64,000 bases of DNA from the NCBI RefSeq assembly GCF_000340215.1, contig NW_006921542.1, positions 1,082,267 to 1,146,266 on the forward strand. The letters run 5' to 3'. The stretch comes from Pseudocercospora fijiensis CIRAD86. Its lineage: Eukaryota > Ascomycota > Dothideomycetes > Mycosphaerellales > Mycosphaerellaceae. The translations under genes were made by a program, and so were the position numbers. This document shows positions 24,176 to 37,349 of this stretch, one piece after another. Positions within the stretch are counted from its first letter, which is position 1. The number at the start of each line of letters is the position of its first letter. Under the pieces are notes generated by a model that saw only the letters and a list, made by a program, of their open reading frames with translations, did not search any database and was not told the DNA's origin.

Positions 24176-25650
24176 ATAGACGAGCTATAGAAGAGTATAG
24201 TCGAGAAAGATATAGTATACTAGACGGTACTACGGAGAGTCCGAAAGGAATCTGGGTTATTATAGCCTAAAATTAAAATAGAAATTAGATCGGAGACTAT
24301 ATAATATACCCTAAAGGGTTCCTCCGCTACTATAGCAATCTCTAGGTCCTAGGAGCTCTAGCTATAACGGAGGCCGAATATAAAGATATAGGAACCGAAG
24401 AACTATAATAGGATATATTACGTACGAAGATTATCTAGTCGATCTACGACTTACCGCTTTATAGCTATCCTAGCCGGGATTCTACCGCTTCTATACTAGG
24501 TTGCGACTTTTACTAGCCGCTATAGTTAAAATAGGTACGGCAATTCCTACGAAACTATAATTAATATAGACGTAATAAGGTATAGAGAGGATATAAATAC
24601 GGCCTCCTAAAGCTACTCCTAGTTCCCGACCGTTTCTTCTAGAAAATCTCGATAGACTTTATAACTAACCTCCCCGAATCCGATAGCAATTATTACCTCT
24701 ATATATTTAAGGACCGCCCTAGTAAATAGATCGCCCTAATTAGTACCCTCTTTATAAAAGTAGACGAATATACGGTTTTATTCCTAAAATACTAGGTTAG
24801 ATATTATAGACTACCTCGGGCGATTACTAACGATAGGGGCACGAATTAGATAAATACGTTCTAGAAAGAAATATATAAACTCCTTAGCTTAAAGTAGAGG
24901 TTAAGCTTAGCCTACTACCTATAAACCGACGGAGGCCCGGAACGCGCGAATTAGGATATCTAGATATACCTTCGGAACTATATTAACTAAATATAGTCCG
25001 ACTAGAACTAATAGTTACCTACGGTAGAGCTAGCGTTTAACTAAAGGCACTAAGTAGGGTTAGGAATAAGACCCTTCTTCGCGACTTATAGATACGTATC
25101 TACGTCTTCTATAGTACTAGACGAGAACCTCGCTATCGATAGACAGTTAAATATAGTAAAGTAAGCAGAGGAACTTATAGATAAAATTAAGAAGATCTTA
25201 GACCTATATTAAGTATAGATAGTAGTAGTAGCGTAAAGATAGGAGGATAACGTAAATAAAACTAGGATCCTAGCTCCGATATACTAAGTAAGAGATAAGG
25301 TCTAGCTCGACCTAAAGAATTACTAGACTAATAGGCCTAAGAAGAGCCTCGACTCGAAATACGCTAAGTATACGGTCGAAGAAGTATTACTACCGGTATT
25401 AGTACGACTCTCTATAATTCTAAGTAATATTTACCTAGTATTCTATACCGACCTTCTACGACTAGTAAGTAAAGAACCCTTACTAGGGTAGGAAATCGAT
25501 AACGAATAGCCGGACCCTATATTATTCGAGACGTACGAAGAATAGTAGATTAAAGAAATCTTATATATAGGAAAGGAAACGAGGTAGAGAGCGAGAAGTA
25601 GTTATAAAATAGTCTAGTTACTATAAACCTATAGTTACCTATCTAAGAAA
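24176..25650 (+). mobile_element. Ty3/gypsy element A: integrase and chromodomain-like end, RIP-mutated
   Basis: The + frame starts just after the NUMT. It reads the late-pol segment 'TESPKGIWVI', a zinc-binding region with His/Cys turned to Tyr (YDLPLYSYPSRD ... LRNYN), and the integrase core: VPDRFFQKISIDFITNLP, AITNDRGT and YLQTDGGPERANQ, giving the D, D and E positions (Q/H restored only in reading). It continues through FNQRHQVGLGIRPFF into an EVLLPVLVRLS-type C-terminal region and a degenerate chromodomain-like stretch near 25,530-25,640. Upstream gag, RT and RNase H are absent, so the 5' half was lost or the NUMT boundary cuts it. Confidence 0.82.
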
Positions 25651-27278
<1,628 letters not shown>

Positions 27279-27464
27279 TATAAAGGGCTACGCCCTAGGT
27301 CGAAGATACTAGCCTTAGGTATTCGGCCTATACGGTCTAACCTACCGCTTAGCGCTTAGCGTACTATATAAAACTATTCGGATTTACCTAGAGAGACTTA
27401 GCTCCTTATCGAACCTATTAAGTCTTATACTTAGTATCTACGTACGCGTTACTTACCTATAATA
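27279..27464 (+). repeat. LTR of gypsy family (3' LTR or solo)
   Basis: The 186-bp block starting TATAAAGGGCTACGCCCTAG and ending CCTATAATA matches the block at 37,163-37,349 over its full length. A purine-rich tract lies immediately upstream. The ends TA...TA are consistent with RIP-changed TG...CA. Confidence 0.75.
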
Positions 27465-28820
27465 CTTAATATCTAAGAGAGAAAGAATAAGGATTTCGTT
27501 AGAATATTAACCTAACCTTAAATATATATTTAGATACTTCTAACTACGCTATATAGCCGAAAGATCGCCTACTAAGAAGAACGCCTAGGAAAATAATTAC
27601 TACCTAGGAGGTATAATATAGCTATAAGCTAACCCTCTTAAGAGAATACGTCTTTAGTAGAGCGACGGTCTTCTTCTATTTATAGGCCGTTTTTAGGTAT
27701 AGTATTCTCTACTCTATACTACTATTTAAACTTATTAGGATCTAAGTTATAAGAATCCAATTCCTTTCTAAGATCTATGACTAGGCTACAGATATACTTA
27801 GTCTATTAAGTCCGTTATTACACGACGAGCTACAGTCCGAACTAGGGCTATCGCTTCTACTACTATCTCGTAGTTCTAGCAAAGGTACTCTTCTAGACTC
27901 TAGGGTCTAATCTAGGATATCTTTATTATCGATTGTATAACTAATTACGGTTTTAGCGACTACCTTTCTCTATAAATTTTAGAATCCTAGAATAGGTCTA
28001 CTAAAAGACTATCGAGATTCGACGCTATACTTACAACTACCTCTACAGTACGCTCTTCCCTAATCGTAATATATATAACTTCTATCTACTATTATAATTC
28101 CTTTATATACAATTCAGTAGATATCTCGTATAGAAACGAGAAATTTAAATATAGATTAAAAACTTCCTTATATAAATAGTCTCTAGATTAATACCGTACT
28201 AGCGATAATCTCTACTACTAGTTATTTTCTAAAGGGATAATATACCTCAGAATTATTCGCTTTATAACCCCTAAGTATTTATAAAGCGTAAAAGTATAAT
28301 ATTATTAGTGCTACCTCTTCTAACTCGTCTACTACGATAGTATAAATACTACGACTATACTTCCTAATACTATCGTAGAAGGGTTTCGTATATCCTAGAT
28401 ATATAATACTCTAGATATACCTCTACCTACCTATAAGATACCTATAGCCCCTAGAGTAAGTCGAGGCCGATATACCTTATTATATATCCTATAGTCCTAA
28501 ATAAGCCGCCTTATCCGAGCTACGGTAGTATTTAGGAAGATCGAAGACTATATTAGACTTATTACTATTAATAAAACATACCTTGTCTATAGATAAAATA
28601 ACTTTAGTAAGGAGTTTAGTTTAATATAGTTATTACGAGAGGCTCTTCGTAATATAAGCGGAACTTAAGCTAGATAAAGCCCCTCTCTCTTTATATTATA
28701 AACTTATAGGTAGAACTCGGACTATATTAGGTTCTACTTACCGTTCTATTTATTAGCGGATATACATCTATTTTCTTCCCTAAGTATATTTAATTTAAGA
28801 TATTTTAGACACTTAAGACT
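27465..28820. other. RIP-mutated sequence, no gene recognised
   Basis: TA-rich sequence with frequent TAG/TAA in all frames. No transposon domain or RNA gene was identified on either strand. Confidence 0.55.
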
Positions 28821-29205
28821 AGTATCTATAGTATAGTCTATAATTAATCTAATCAATCTAGACCCCTCTAAATTAAATTAGATTACTAGGACCCCTAGAT
28901 TAGATTAAATTAGATTGCTTTAATAGGGGCTAGATCAGATTAGATTAAATTGCTAAATTAGTAAGAATAAGCTAAATTGAATTAGATTGAATTACTAAGC
29001 CTACCTAATTTAGCGCTTTAGGCCCTAGATTAAATTAGATTACTTTAAATAGGGCTAGATTAAATTAAATTGCTTAAGAAAGGGGCCGGATTAGATTAAA
29101 TTAAATTGCTTAGTTAGTAGGAATAAGCTAGATTAGATTAGATTGAATTACTAAGCTAATATAGATTACAATCCCGGATTAATTATAGACTATACTAAGT
29201 ATCTA
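28821..29205. mobile_element. Small inverted-repeat (MITE-like) element
   Basis: The left arm AGTATCTATAGTATAGTCTA...ATTAATC (28,821-28,850) is the inverted copy of GATTAATTATAGACTATACT..AGTATCT (29,176-29,205). The interior is made of GATTA/AATTA pentamers around three blocks of 'GGGGCTAGATNAGATTA' type. It is non-coding, about 385 bp. Confidence 0.65.
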
Positions 29206-29941
29206 TAAATTTAGCCGTATACTAGCGCTAGGTAGATATAGGAAGGGTAGTATAATACTTTTACTATAGATTAAGATAAACCTTACTATTTATACGTTAT
29301 AATATATATACTCGTAAAACATTATCGCTACGGTAGCGAAGGGGCTATAGATAGTATCGTCGTTAGCTTTCTTTTAAAGTTCGCAAAGCCGAGATAAGAT
29401 CGGATTGCCGGCCCGACCGACCGACAAAGCCGATTCTACGTATGCTTCCTATCTTAATCGGCTATCACACCCTCTGGCATTACACTACTACTACCATTTG
29501 GTACAATTTTCCCCTTTAGTACAACTCTATCTGGTACATTTCGTCTAGTGCGACTTCATCTGATACAGCAATTGCTTCTTGCTCTCCAGCCAGAGAAGCC
29601 ACTTCTCTCCTGTTGCTACACCCTCTATCCGCACGTCTCGCACTGAACATCTCAAAGACACCGAAACGCGAATCCAATTGCCTACACAGCGACATCCCCA
29701 TGCTTCCTCCACTACCCCCACACCCGACACCCACATGCCCGTTGCCCTCGAATGCGGCTACCCGACGGCAAGCTCGGACACACTCTACAACACCTTCATG
29801 TCGTGACGGCCGCCTCGTCCGCGACAGCTCTGAGCTCTGTTTCCCGCAAAGACGCATCTCGGAACCTCCCATCACCCCCCACAAACATCCTTGATTGCGA
29901 AAAGATTGTCGCGTGGGCCATAGACGCCTCCAGCATGCGCC

Positions 29942-30250
29942 GCTGAATGGAGGCCATTGCGCGCGCCGAATTCACTCCCATGTGAATCAGGAGCAAAGAG
30001 AAGATACTGGCGTTGCGGATGTGCTCAAACACTAGCGTTGTGGACATGCCCGGCTGAATGGAAGCCATTGCGCGCGTCCAAATCACTCCCATCTGAATCA
30101 GGAAACAAATGAAGGTGGTGGCTTTGCGGAAGTGTCTAAACCTGGCGTTGTAGACATGCGCGGCTCAATCGAAGCCATTGCGCACGCTGGAAATGAATCC
30201 CATGTGAATCAGGAACAACACGAAGGTGGGGGCGTTGTGAACATCCGCTC
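29942..30250. repeat. 111-bp tandem repeat, about 2.8 copies
   Basis: Copies start at 29,942, 30,053 and 30,163 with GCTGAATGGARGCCATTGCG (GCTCAATCGAAGCCATTGCG in the third). They share CACTCCCATNTGAATCAGGA and GCGTTGTRGACATGC. The third copy is shortened. The repeats have diverged but are not RIP-mutated. Confidence 0.85.
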
Positions 30251-30497
30251 GGCATCTTGCCCGCACTCCCTCCAATCTTCCCATCAAAGTAATCAAGTTA
30301 ATCTGGTAACGTAGTCCTGAGACCAGCGCGCTACCCACACCACACCGTCTGTCGCCTATGCTCGAGCACCTTCCACAAAGAACCATTGGAGACCAGGGTG
30401 TTCAGACCGAGCAGTACGTGGTAGCATGAAACCTCAGCGCCAAGAGTTGCCCGCTGTTCGTAACACCAGTACAAGTAAGCATCACGACTGCAAATCC

Positions 30498-30518
30498 CGT
30501 CGCCGCCGCCGCCGCCGC
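30498..30518. repeat. Short CCG microsatellite
   Basis: Six consecutive CGC/CCG triplets upstream of the intact gene. Confidence 0.85.
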
Positions 30519-30549
30519 GCATAGACCCGCTCGCTTCGCAATCTTTCGT

Positions 30550-30658
30550 CCTGTCAGCTCTCCTCTGTCTTCCTTTCCTTTCCTCCTCGGCCTGTTATCC
30601 GTCTCCTTTTCCTCTGCTCACTCAATCTGCACAACGAAATACCACCCACGCAGGCAAC
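30550..30658 (+). promoter_or_regulatory. Pyrimidine-rich 5' leader of the intact gene
   Basis: A C/T tract (about 30,556-30,590, TCCTTTCCTTTCCTCC core, then TCTCCTTTTCCTC) lies 50-100 bp before the ATG. In filamentous fungi such CT blocks mark the transcription start region. It is followed by a short A-rich leader (CACAACGAAATACC) and the start context GGCAACATGG. Confidence 0.6.
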
Positions 30659-31855
30659 ATGGGGAAATCGAACAAGGCGACGACATGGGAGCAGGATCAA
30701 TACCTCCAAGCATTCGCTGGGCTGACCGTGAACCAGCTCAAGTCGCGTTTGTGCTGCAATCTGTTCGCCCTCTCCATCTGACTGACATTCTCGCAGAGGC
30801 AACCGACGAGCCAGACGGCGTATTCAAGTTCAGCGCCAACGAGAAGGCCCTCGCACTCCAGCACGCCGTCAAGAACGTCTACACCGACAAAGTGCCACCA
30901 CCCATCAACGTCTTCATCCACCTGGTCACCGGCGTCATTCCTGTTCCAATCCAGTACGGCCTCGATGCCACGGAAGCATGTCTTGAAGGTGTCCGACGTC
31001 TGATCATGCACGTCATCGCAGAGGCGACCAAGCAGGGCCTCGTTCACTCCGAGGACGTTGGCAATGGAGTCTGGAAGGTCCACGTGTCGACACACCTCAT
31101 CAACTGGGATGGCACTGGAGGCTGGAAAGCGGTAAGTGGTGCTTGCTGTTGTGGGAACGATCGGAGTGCAGGGAGTTGACCATCTCGCTGACATCTCTCC
31201 TTCAGATCAAGAAGCCTTCACTCTTCCCCGAAGGCCCAGTGCAGCAGAACGAATTCGCATCCTACCAAAAGCTTGTTCCCAACGCTACTTCCGCAGAATC
31301 CTGGGCCACTCTCATCAAGATGGCAATGCACCACTTCGCCGCCACGGCCAACTCGCAAGTCGTTGCCCAGGCCGCCAATACCATGATCACTCCACGAGTT
31401 CTCGCTGCTCCCACAACCGCCCTCGCCGGAATCACCAACACACCTGCCACCACTTCTACCTACCGGCCATCCAACTTCACTGACCAGCCCACACACGAGC
31501 AAGACAACCAAATGAATGCATACTACGCCTTCAGACGCTTCTTGGGTCGACACAACATCGAGGCCAGACATGGAGTTGCTCCGCCTGCTCATGTGCTCAA
31601 GACTTTCGCTTGGAATGGGGGTAATGGCGAGAAGCAGCCTGGACATGATTACGTCAATTGGTGAGTTTGTGCCTTCCACTACTGCACAGCACGTCGTCTT
31701 CGTCAGCCAGGTCGTCCGACGGTTGTGTCATCTTCTTCCATTGCCGCTGACTTCTTTTTTCTTCCTCGTCGCGCAGGGCGCTTGAGATGTTGTCTGAGGG
31801 TCACCTTACCGCGGAGGATTTCCAAGGTCCGGTTCCGGGAATGGATGAGGAGTGA
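30659..31855 (+). CDS. Conserved-looking protein of unknown function, four exons, 318 aa
   Basis: The only intact gene in the window. Exons 30,659-30,746, 30,797-31,131, 31,206-31,660 and 31,777-31,855 join in frame to 318 codons plus TGA. The three introns (50, 74 and 116 bp) begin GTTTGT, GTAAGT and GTGAGT, each contains CTGAC or TGAC branch-type sites, and end GCAG or TCAG. The protein starts MGKSNKATTWEQDQYLQAF, has no signal peptide or membrane segment, a mainly hydrophilic Ala/Thr-rich middle (about residues 180-230) and an acidic end (GPVPGMDEE). Mixed alpha/beta text such as INVFIHLVTGVIPVPIQYGL and IMHVIAEATKQGLVHSED suggests a folded domain at residues about 40-140. I do not recognise the family and assign no function. 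Codon use is C-ending and ordinary, unlike the RIP-mutated neighbours. The exon model is predicted from splice signals only. Confidence 0.85.
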
Positions 31856-32465
31856 GATGAGGAGGAAGTCAAGATCATCCCCATTCGAATGAATGAATTC
31901 CAGTGGTGGATGTGGAACTTGTTTGGCTGAGCGGCCACATTGCGAGAGCGCGGCGATTACTGGCATTGGACGCTTGCGATGGGACCACACAACAACCATA
32001 TGTTGTTTGAAGCATATGCGGCGTACAATTGGACGTAGGAATGAATACCAAGTGAAATTTCATAACATGGGCTAGCCTGGCGCTCTCAGCATTGCCTCTG
32101 TGTCGATATCACTCCCTCGAGCCCTTGGATAACATGATGATTAACACCAAACGCTCCCATTCTCCTCGAAAGAGACTGATACCGGCACCACACCTGTACG
32201 CAATGCAGTTTCGCATGCACAGGTGGGCGGTATTGCTTTCTCTCCACCTCCGTCCGTCATTATCTCGAGCGTGAAATCTTGCAGAGTCTCGTGTATCTGA
32301 TAGTTATGAACATCAACGCGGCGAAGGCTACTATTGAACCTGGCATCACGTTCGCGGTATCGCACGAGTACGAGGCCAAAAGCGAGATACGGAGACCGGA
32401 GTACAGCATAGAGATGAACTAGATCGGGTGGATCTGCAATATGAGGGGCGTGAACGTAAAGGTAA
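31856..32465. other. 3' flank of the intact gene
   Basis: Normal composition up to about 32,465. A 38-codon frame at 32,307 (MNINAAKATIEPG...) has no support as a gene. RIP-mutated sequence starts abruptly after GAGAGAATACGC. Confidence 0.6.
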
Positions 32466-33239
32466 CGGCGAGAGAATACGCTTAGGAGATATACGCGTTA
32501 AAGGTCGAGTTTAGTCGTAAGAGAAATCGTAGGCATAGTAGGCGTCCTTAGCTCTATAATCCCCTACGAGGACGCCGGATTTATATAGAAGTATAGATTC
32601 GCGGAATACGCGGTTACTAAGGTCTCGACTAATACGATAAGAGCTTATTAAGGTATATTTATAATAGGATAAAGGTCTATATATTCTACTCCTTATTTAG
32701 AGACGTAATTGCGATCGCTAACGGTAATCTTACTATTACTTCCTAGATACTTATAAGAGATATATAAAATATAGTAGAAGTCTTATATTATAAGACTTAA
32801 GATATTAATAAGCGGACGTCTAGTATATCTCGAGATAATCGCCCTAGGCGAATCTATAGTAGAGAAAACAAGGGAGTCTATAGCTAGACTTATAATAGAG
32901 TTTAAGAGCTTAACCGTAGTTATAGTATACTTTATAATAGACGTACGCTCGATAAGAGAGCTTAAATAAATCTCTATACCCTCGGACGATATTGTATACG
33001 TAACTAGATATAGGATCCTTAGGTAGATAAAAAGAAGGCAAATAAGGGGTTCTTTTTATTAGAAAGGCTCTTATATATATATACCTATTTTAGAGAGACT
33101 AGGAGTAGTCTTTAACTAGACTCTATAGTAAGAAGAAAGAGTTCTCTATATACTCTAGCTAGTAACGCCGCTAGTTAATAGAAACCGGTTTATCCGCTAC
33201 TATATTAGTATTTATCCTTAACTATCTTTTCTTCCTTTT

Positions 33240-33600
33240 CTTTAACCTTATCTTCTTATTCTCCTCTCTCTTCTCTATCGTCGTTCGTTATTAAGCTTAT
33301 ATAACTCGTTAATATAATATCCTAATAGTCTTAATTATACTTATCTACGCTAGAAAGATCTATTTATATTAGGCTTCTCCTTCTTCTTCTCGTTCTAATC
33401 TATTTTTTTCTTCTACTCTAACTCGTTATTTTAATATCTAAGATATCCTTACTATACTCGTAGACGCTAGAAAAATCTATATTTGCTAGCCTTCTCTTAA
33501 TTTTCCTTATTCTAGTTTTTTTTACCTTCTTTATCTCTTCCCTCTTATTAATAATTAAGCTTATATAACTCGTTAATTCGATATTATAGCTATCCTTATT
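33240..33600. repeat. Three degenerate copies of about 130 bp
   Basis: Blocks with TAAGCTTATATAACTCGTTAAT (first and third, about 33,290 and 33,550) and CTAACTCGTTATTTTAAT (second, about 33,415) are each followed by a 'tatcc..act.tac' and 'cgctagaaaratct' stretch. Confidence 0.5.
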
Positions 33601-34837
33601 ATATCTAAGAACTTCTCCTCTAAGCCTCTATATATATATATATATAAAGTACTTACTCGAGGGTATAATTAGGATTATACCTTCTTAATATAGAACGGTA
33701 TATTTAAAACAAGATTAGGGTAGAGTTTCTAAAGAGAGAGTTATTATTTTTAAGGTATATATATAATATATTATCTAAATATACTAGGCAATCTATAGTA
33801 TTTTTTAGTATCTTATATAGATTCGTCGTTATATTTCCGACGACTATAATAGGTATACTTCTCTATAATATATATAGTACCCGTTTCGTCGGTATTGCTC
33901 GAGTTAAGCTTTAAATTAAGCTTCGAATTAAGATCCTCTGCTCTACTTCTAGCGAGGTAGAGGTAGAAAGCTTTTACTAGCTAAGCGTACTTACTCTATT
34001 AGCGAGATATTATACTATTAAAATGCTTTACTTCTTAGTTTAAGGATAGTAACTCCGGGAGCTTAGAGTTCTATACGCTACCCGGCCCTTCTATCCTATA
34101 TCTAGAGAACGTAAAACGTCTAACTTAATACTTATATCTAGCGTAACGGTACCTCCGATTCGATATAGAATTAGTAGTCTAGTCTATAAATATAAAAGAA
34201 GTTACGTTCTCGTAAGTTCCTTCGACTACAATACTCCTATAATATTACTAACTATAACCTAATAAACGCTTCGAAATCCGAAGTTATACGCTTATACTAG
34301 CGCCTTTAAAATGTTATAAGCAACGCGCCTCTTTCTCTTAGAGCTACCGCTAAGCCTTCTTTTATAACTTACGATTAGTTTAGTAGAGAGAGGCTCGAAC
34401 TTCTATAAAAGAAGCTAGTAAAGGAAGATATTATCGCTTATAAATCCCTAGACTATCGAAAGTAAACGAAGGTAGTAGATTAGAATAATAAGCTATCTCC
34501 GAAGGCTATATAGATATATACTAAGATAGATAGATAGCAAACGGAGCGTCTAGACTAGATATCGAGGACCGAGGACGAGGCTCTATTATCTCTAGCTTAT
34601 TATAGAGCCTATAAAGAGCTAAATATAGTAATCTAGATATAACGATATTAAAAAAACTTTAAGCGGAAAACCTAACTTTTTTTGCTCTAACTCGGGCGTT
34701 TCCTACTACTATTTAACTAAAGCCTTACGTACTTACCTAAGCTATACGAGATACCTCTAATAGGCTAGCTTATATCTATAATAATAGGCGAGCTAGGCGA
34801 AGTATCTAGTCCTAAGTCGCTAGATAGTAGTAGAGAG

Positions 34838-34960
34838 ATAGAAGTTAAGTAGGAACGAAATACTAGGGAGCCTATTCCAATAGAGATAATAACGAGGAAA
34901 TAGAAGTTAGGTAAGAATGAAATACAAGGGAGCCTTTTAGATCCTATCTACTACCTATAT
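34838..34960. repeat. 62-bp tandem duplication
   Basis: ATAGAAGTTAAGTAGGAACG and ATAGAAGTTAGGTAAGAATG start 62 bp apart (34,838 and 34,900), and each continues with GAAATAC..GGGAGCCT. Confidence 0.75.
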
Positions 34961-35179
34961 TTAATAGGAATAATAATTAAGGAATGCTCTAGACCTAGTT
35001 TTTATTATATATAAGCGATAACCCGATAGAATTACTTACTATCTGAACAAAGAACTTACTAGCTACTTATATATCCTAGCGCTAAGAATTACAAGCTATT
35101 ACTAAGCCGTAAGTAAATAATCTTCTAACTTCCTTCTCCTTCTCTTACCTATAAATCTAACTAGTCTCGTATATTCTCG

Positions 35180-37162
35180 GGTATTCTAATATTCCTACTA
35201 CTTAGCTATCTAGTCGTAAACTGAATAGCTAAGTCCTAATCCTTCCTAATCGATCTTATCCCTAGGACTCTTTTTACGTTTTCTTCGAATTTTCCTTTAG
35301 TTAGGGGTTTAGTAAGGAAGTCCGCGAGTTAGTCTTTTATTAAAATATACTTTATGTTAACTAGCTTATCCTCGACTAGTTCTGGTACCTAGCATGTCGA
35401 TATATTTCGTTCTATAATAAAGTTCCGGATTTTGTATATAAGCGATAGCTGCCTTATTGTCCCTATAGATAGTTATAGGTTCTTATAGTCGTCTTCCGGA
35501 AAGTATCTAACTTACTAGAGAAAATTTCGGATCTAAATAGCTTCTTTTATAGCGTGGGATAGCGCCAAGTATTCGGCTTCTACAGTACTAGTTATTATAG
35601 ACCTTTATAGTTTAGTAGACTAAGATATAAGTCCGCCGGCTAGTAGGGATATATATCCTATTATTAACTACCTAGTTAAGCCTACCGCGTAGTCCGATTT
35701 GGTTTAAATAACCGGTAGACGAGTAACTAAAGTACTTCTATTATTTTCGTTCCTAGGGATAGGACTATACTTTATATAGTAGCCCCGAGTATTTCCTAGG
35801 TATCTAAGGCCGTAACTACCTCCGTCGTAATGTCTCCTAGCTAGATTAACTAAGGATTAGCTTAGTCGTTACGTTAGAAAAGATATATCCGGCCTAGTAG
35901 CTCGTATAGTCTAATTTCGTTTCCCGATAAGTCGTTAGTATTTCCCTTCTCGTCCTTTATAATAGATAGTAGATTTGCGTATCCGTTCGCTAGAGTCGAT
36001 TCTCGGAAGGTTTCGCCTAGATCTAAGCCCTTTTCTCTAAGTATATTTTCGATATAGTACCTTTAATCTAGTAGGATAGACCCGTCGGCTTCTCTCTCGA
36101 TTCCTACGCCTAGTATAAACTTAGCGCGACCTAGATACTTTATTCTAAACCTCCCTATAAGCCCGTCCTTTAGCGGCTAAATCTCCGCTTCTATCTTCGC
36201 TAGTATAATAAGATCGTTAATATATAATACGACTACTAGTATATAGTCGCTATTAACGAAGACTTATTAATCCGTAGATATAGCGTAGAGGTTATACTCT
36301 TTAAAGAAAGCCGTAATAGTCTTATTATAAACTCGTCCGGATTGCTTTAGTCCCGATACTCCCTTTAGGAGTTTTAGTACTTTATTAGTTCCGGGAACGT
36401 CTAGGCCTTCCGGGATAGCTAGGTAGAACTCCTCTGTTAGTTCTCCGAGTAGATAGGTACTTACTATATCTATTAAGAATATAGTAAGTCCTTTACTAGT
36501 AGCGATAGCTAGATATAGGCGTAGGCTTTTAAGACGTATTACTAGAGAGAACATTTTAAAGTAATCGATTCCGTAGCGTTATATAAAGCCCTTTTCTACT
36601 AATCTCGCCTTAAACTTATTAATCTACTCGTTCGATAGTATCTTTACTTTAAAAACGTTTTTTAGAATAATAACGTTTATTTGCCCTTTTCCGTCCTTTA
36701 GCTTAGAATAGTCGATAATCTCGTAGGTATTACTAGCCGTTAAGGACTCGATATATTCTTTAATAGCGTCTTTCTATTATTAGGAGTAAGGGCCGTTAGT
36801 AGCTTCTATATAGGTCTTAGGGATAGGTATCTCGAAGGCCTTTCGATAGTCGACTTTTAGAGCTACTAGCCCTATCTCGTCCCTTAGTCTCTTCGATACC
36901 TTAGGGATCCTCGTAGTCCTTCTTTATCCCCCTTTGTTTATATTTAAAGCCGTAGAAGTAGTAGACGGTTCTCGAGCCGCCCTTTCGTTATCGTTATTTA
37001 AGCCGTCTTCTTTGTCTTATAGTTCTAGAGTATTATTTCTAGCTTTAGGATTATCTCCCTCTATTTCCTTAAATTCTCTTTTATCTAGGAAATCGATATC
37101 GTTGTCGTCCTTGTCTATAATAGGCTATAGGGTACGTAGCTCTTCTCCGGATAGTAGGCTAC
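35180..37162 (-). mobile_element. Ty1/copia element: RT and RNase H half, RIP-mutated
   Basis: On the - strand the frame reads a copia RT: KARLVEKGFIxRYGIDYFKM (about 36,560-36,630), SLVIRLKSLRLYLAIATS and LLGELTEEFYLAIPEGLD, then KLLKGVSGLKQSGRVYNKTI (36,300-36,400), and VVLYINDLIILAK (the YVDDLLI-type catalytic box). RNase H follows at about 35,480-35,700 with the copia signature TVEAEYLALSHAIKEAI. The C-terminus is near 35,250-35,180. Gag, protease and integrase are missing; the element is cut at 37,162 by the LTR of gypsy B. Confidence 0.85.
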
Positions 37163-37349
37163 TATAAAGGGCTACGCCCTAGGTAGAAGGTACTAGCCTT
37201 AGGCATTCGGCCGATACGATTCTAACCTACCGCTTAGCGCTTAGCGTACCGTATAAAACTATTCGGACTTACGTAGATAGACTTAGCTCCTTATTAAAGC
37301 TATTAAGTCTTATATCTAGTATCTTTATACGCGTTACTTCCCTATAATA
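37163..37349 (+). repeat. 5' LTR of gypsy B
   Basis: The 187-bp block starting TATAAAGGGCTACGCCCTAG matches 27,279-27,464. A gag frame starts about 25 bp after its end, so it acts as the 5' LTR of the element that follows. Left of it the copia element is interrupted. Confidence 0.78.

Larger units (their letters stand above)
29456..32465. other. Unmutated island of normal composition
   Basis: Between about 29,456 and 32,465 the CA and TG dinucleotides are plentiful and GC content rises. Outside these limits they vanish within tens of bases. The island holds one gene (30,659-31,855). 29,456-29,940 and 31,856-32,465 show no further gene: the many short overlapping open frames on both strands have no introns, motifs or start context that would support them. 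Confidence 0.9.
32466..35179. other. RIP-mutated sequence, no gene recognised
   Basis: Pyrimidine-rich and TA-rich blocks. It contains a loose triplicate at 33,240-33,600 and a 62-bp duplication at 34,838-34,960. It may include the 3' end and LTR of the copia element to the right, but no LTR pair was found. Confidence 0.5.

Noticed and set aside
29516..30802. Many overlapping small frames on both strands left of the intact gene
   Set aside because: Ordinary chance frames in GC-richer DNA; no splice, motif or start support.
30697..31999. Antisense frames over the intact gene
   Set aside because: The sense strand gives an in-frame four-exon model with good splice signals; the antisense frames are shadows.
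36934..37167. 77-codon + frame, Ser/Leu-rich
   Set aside because: Shadow of the copia - strand coding text.
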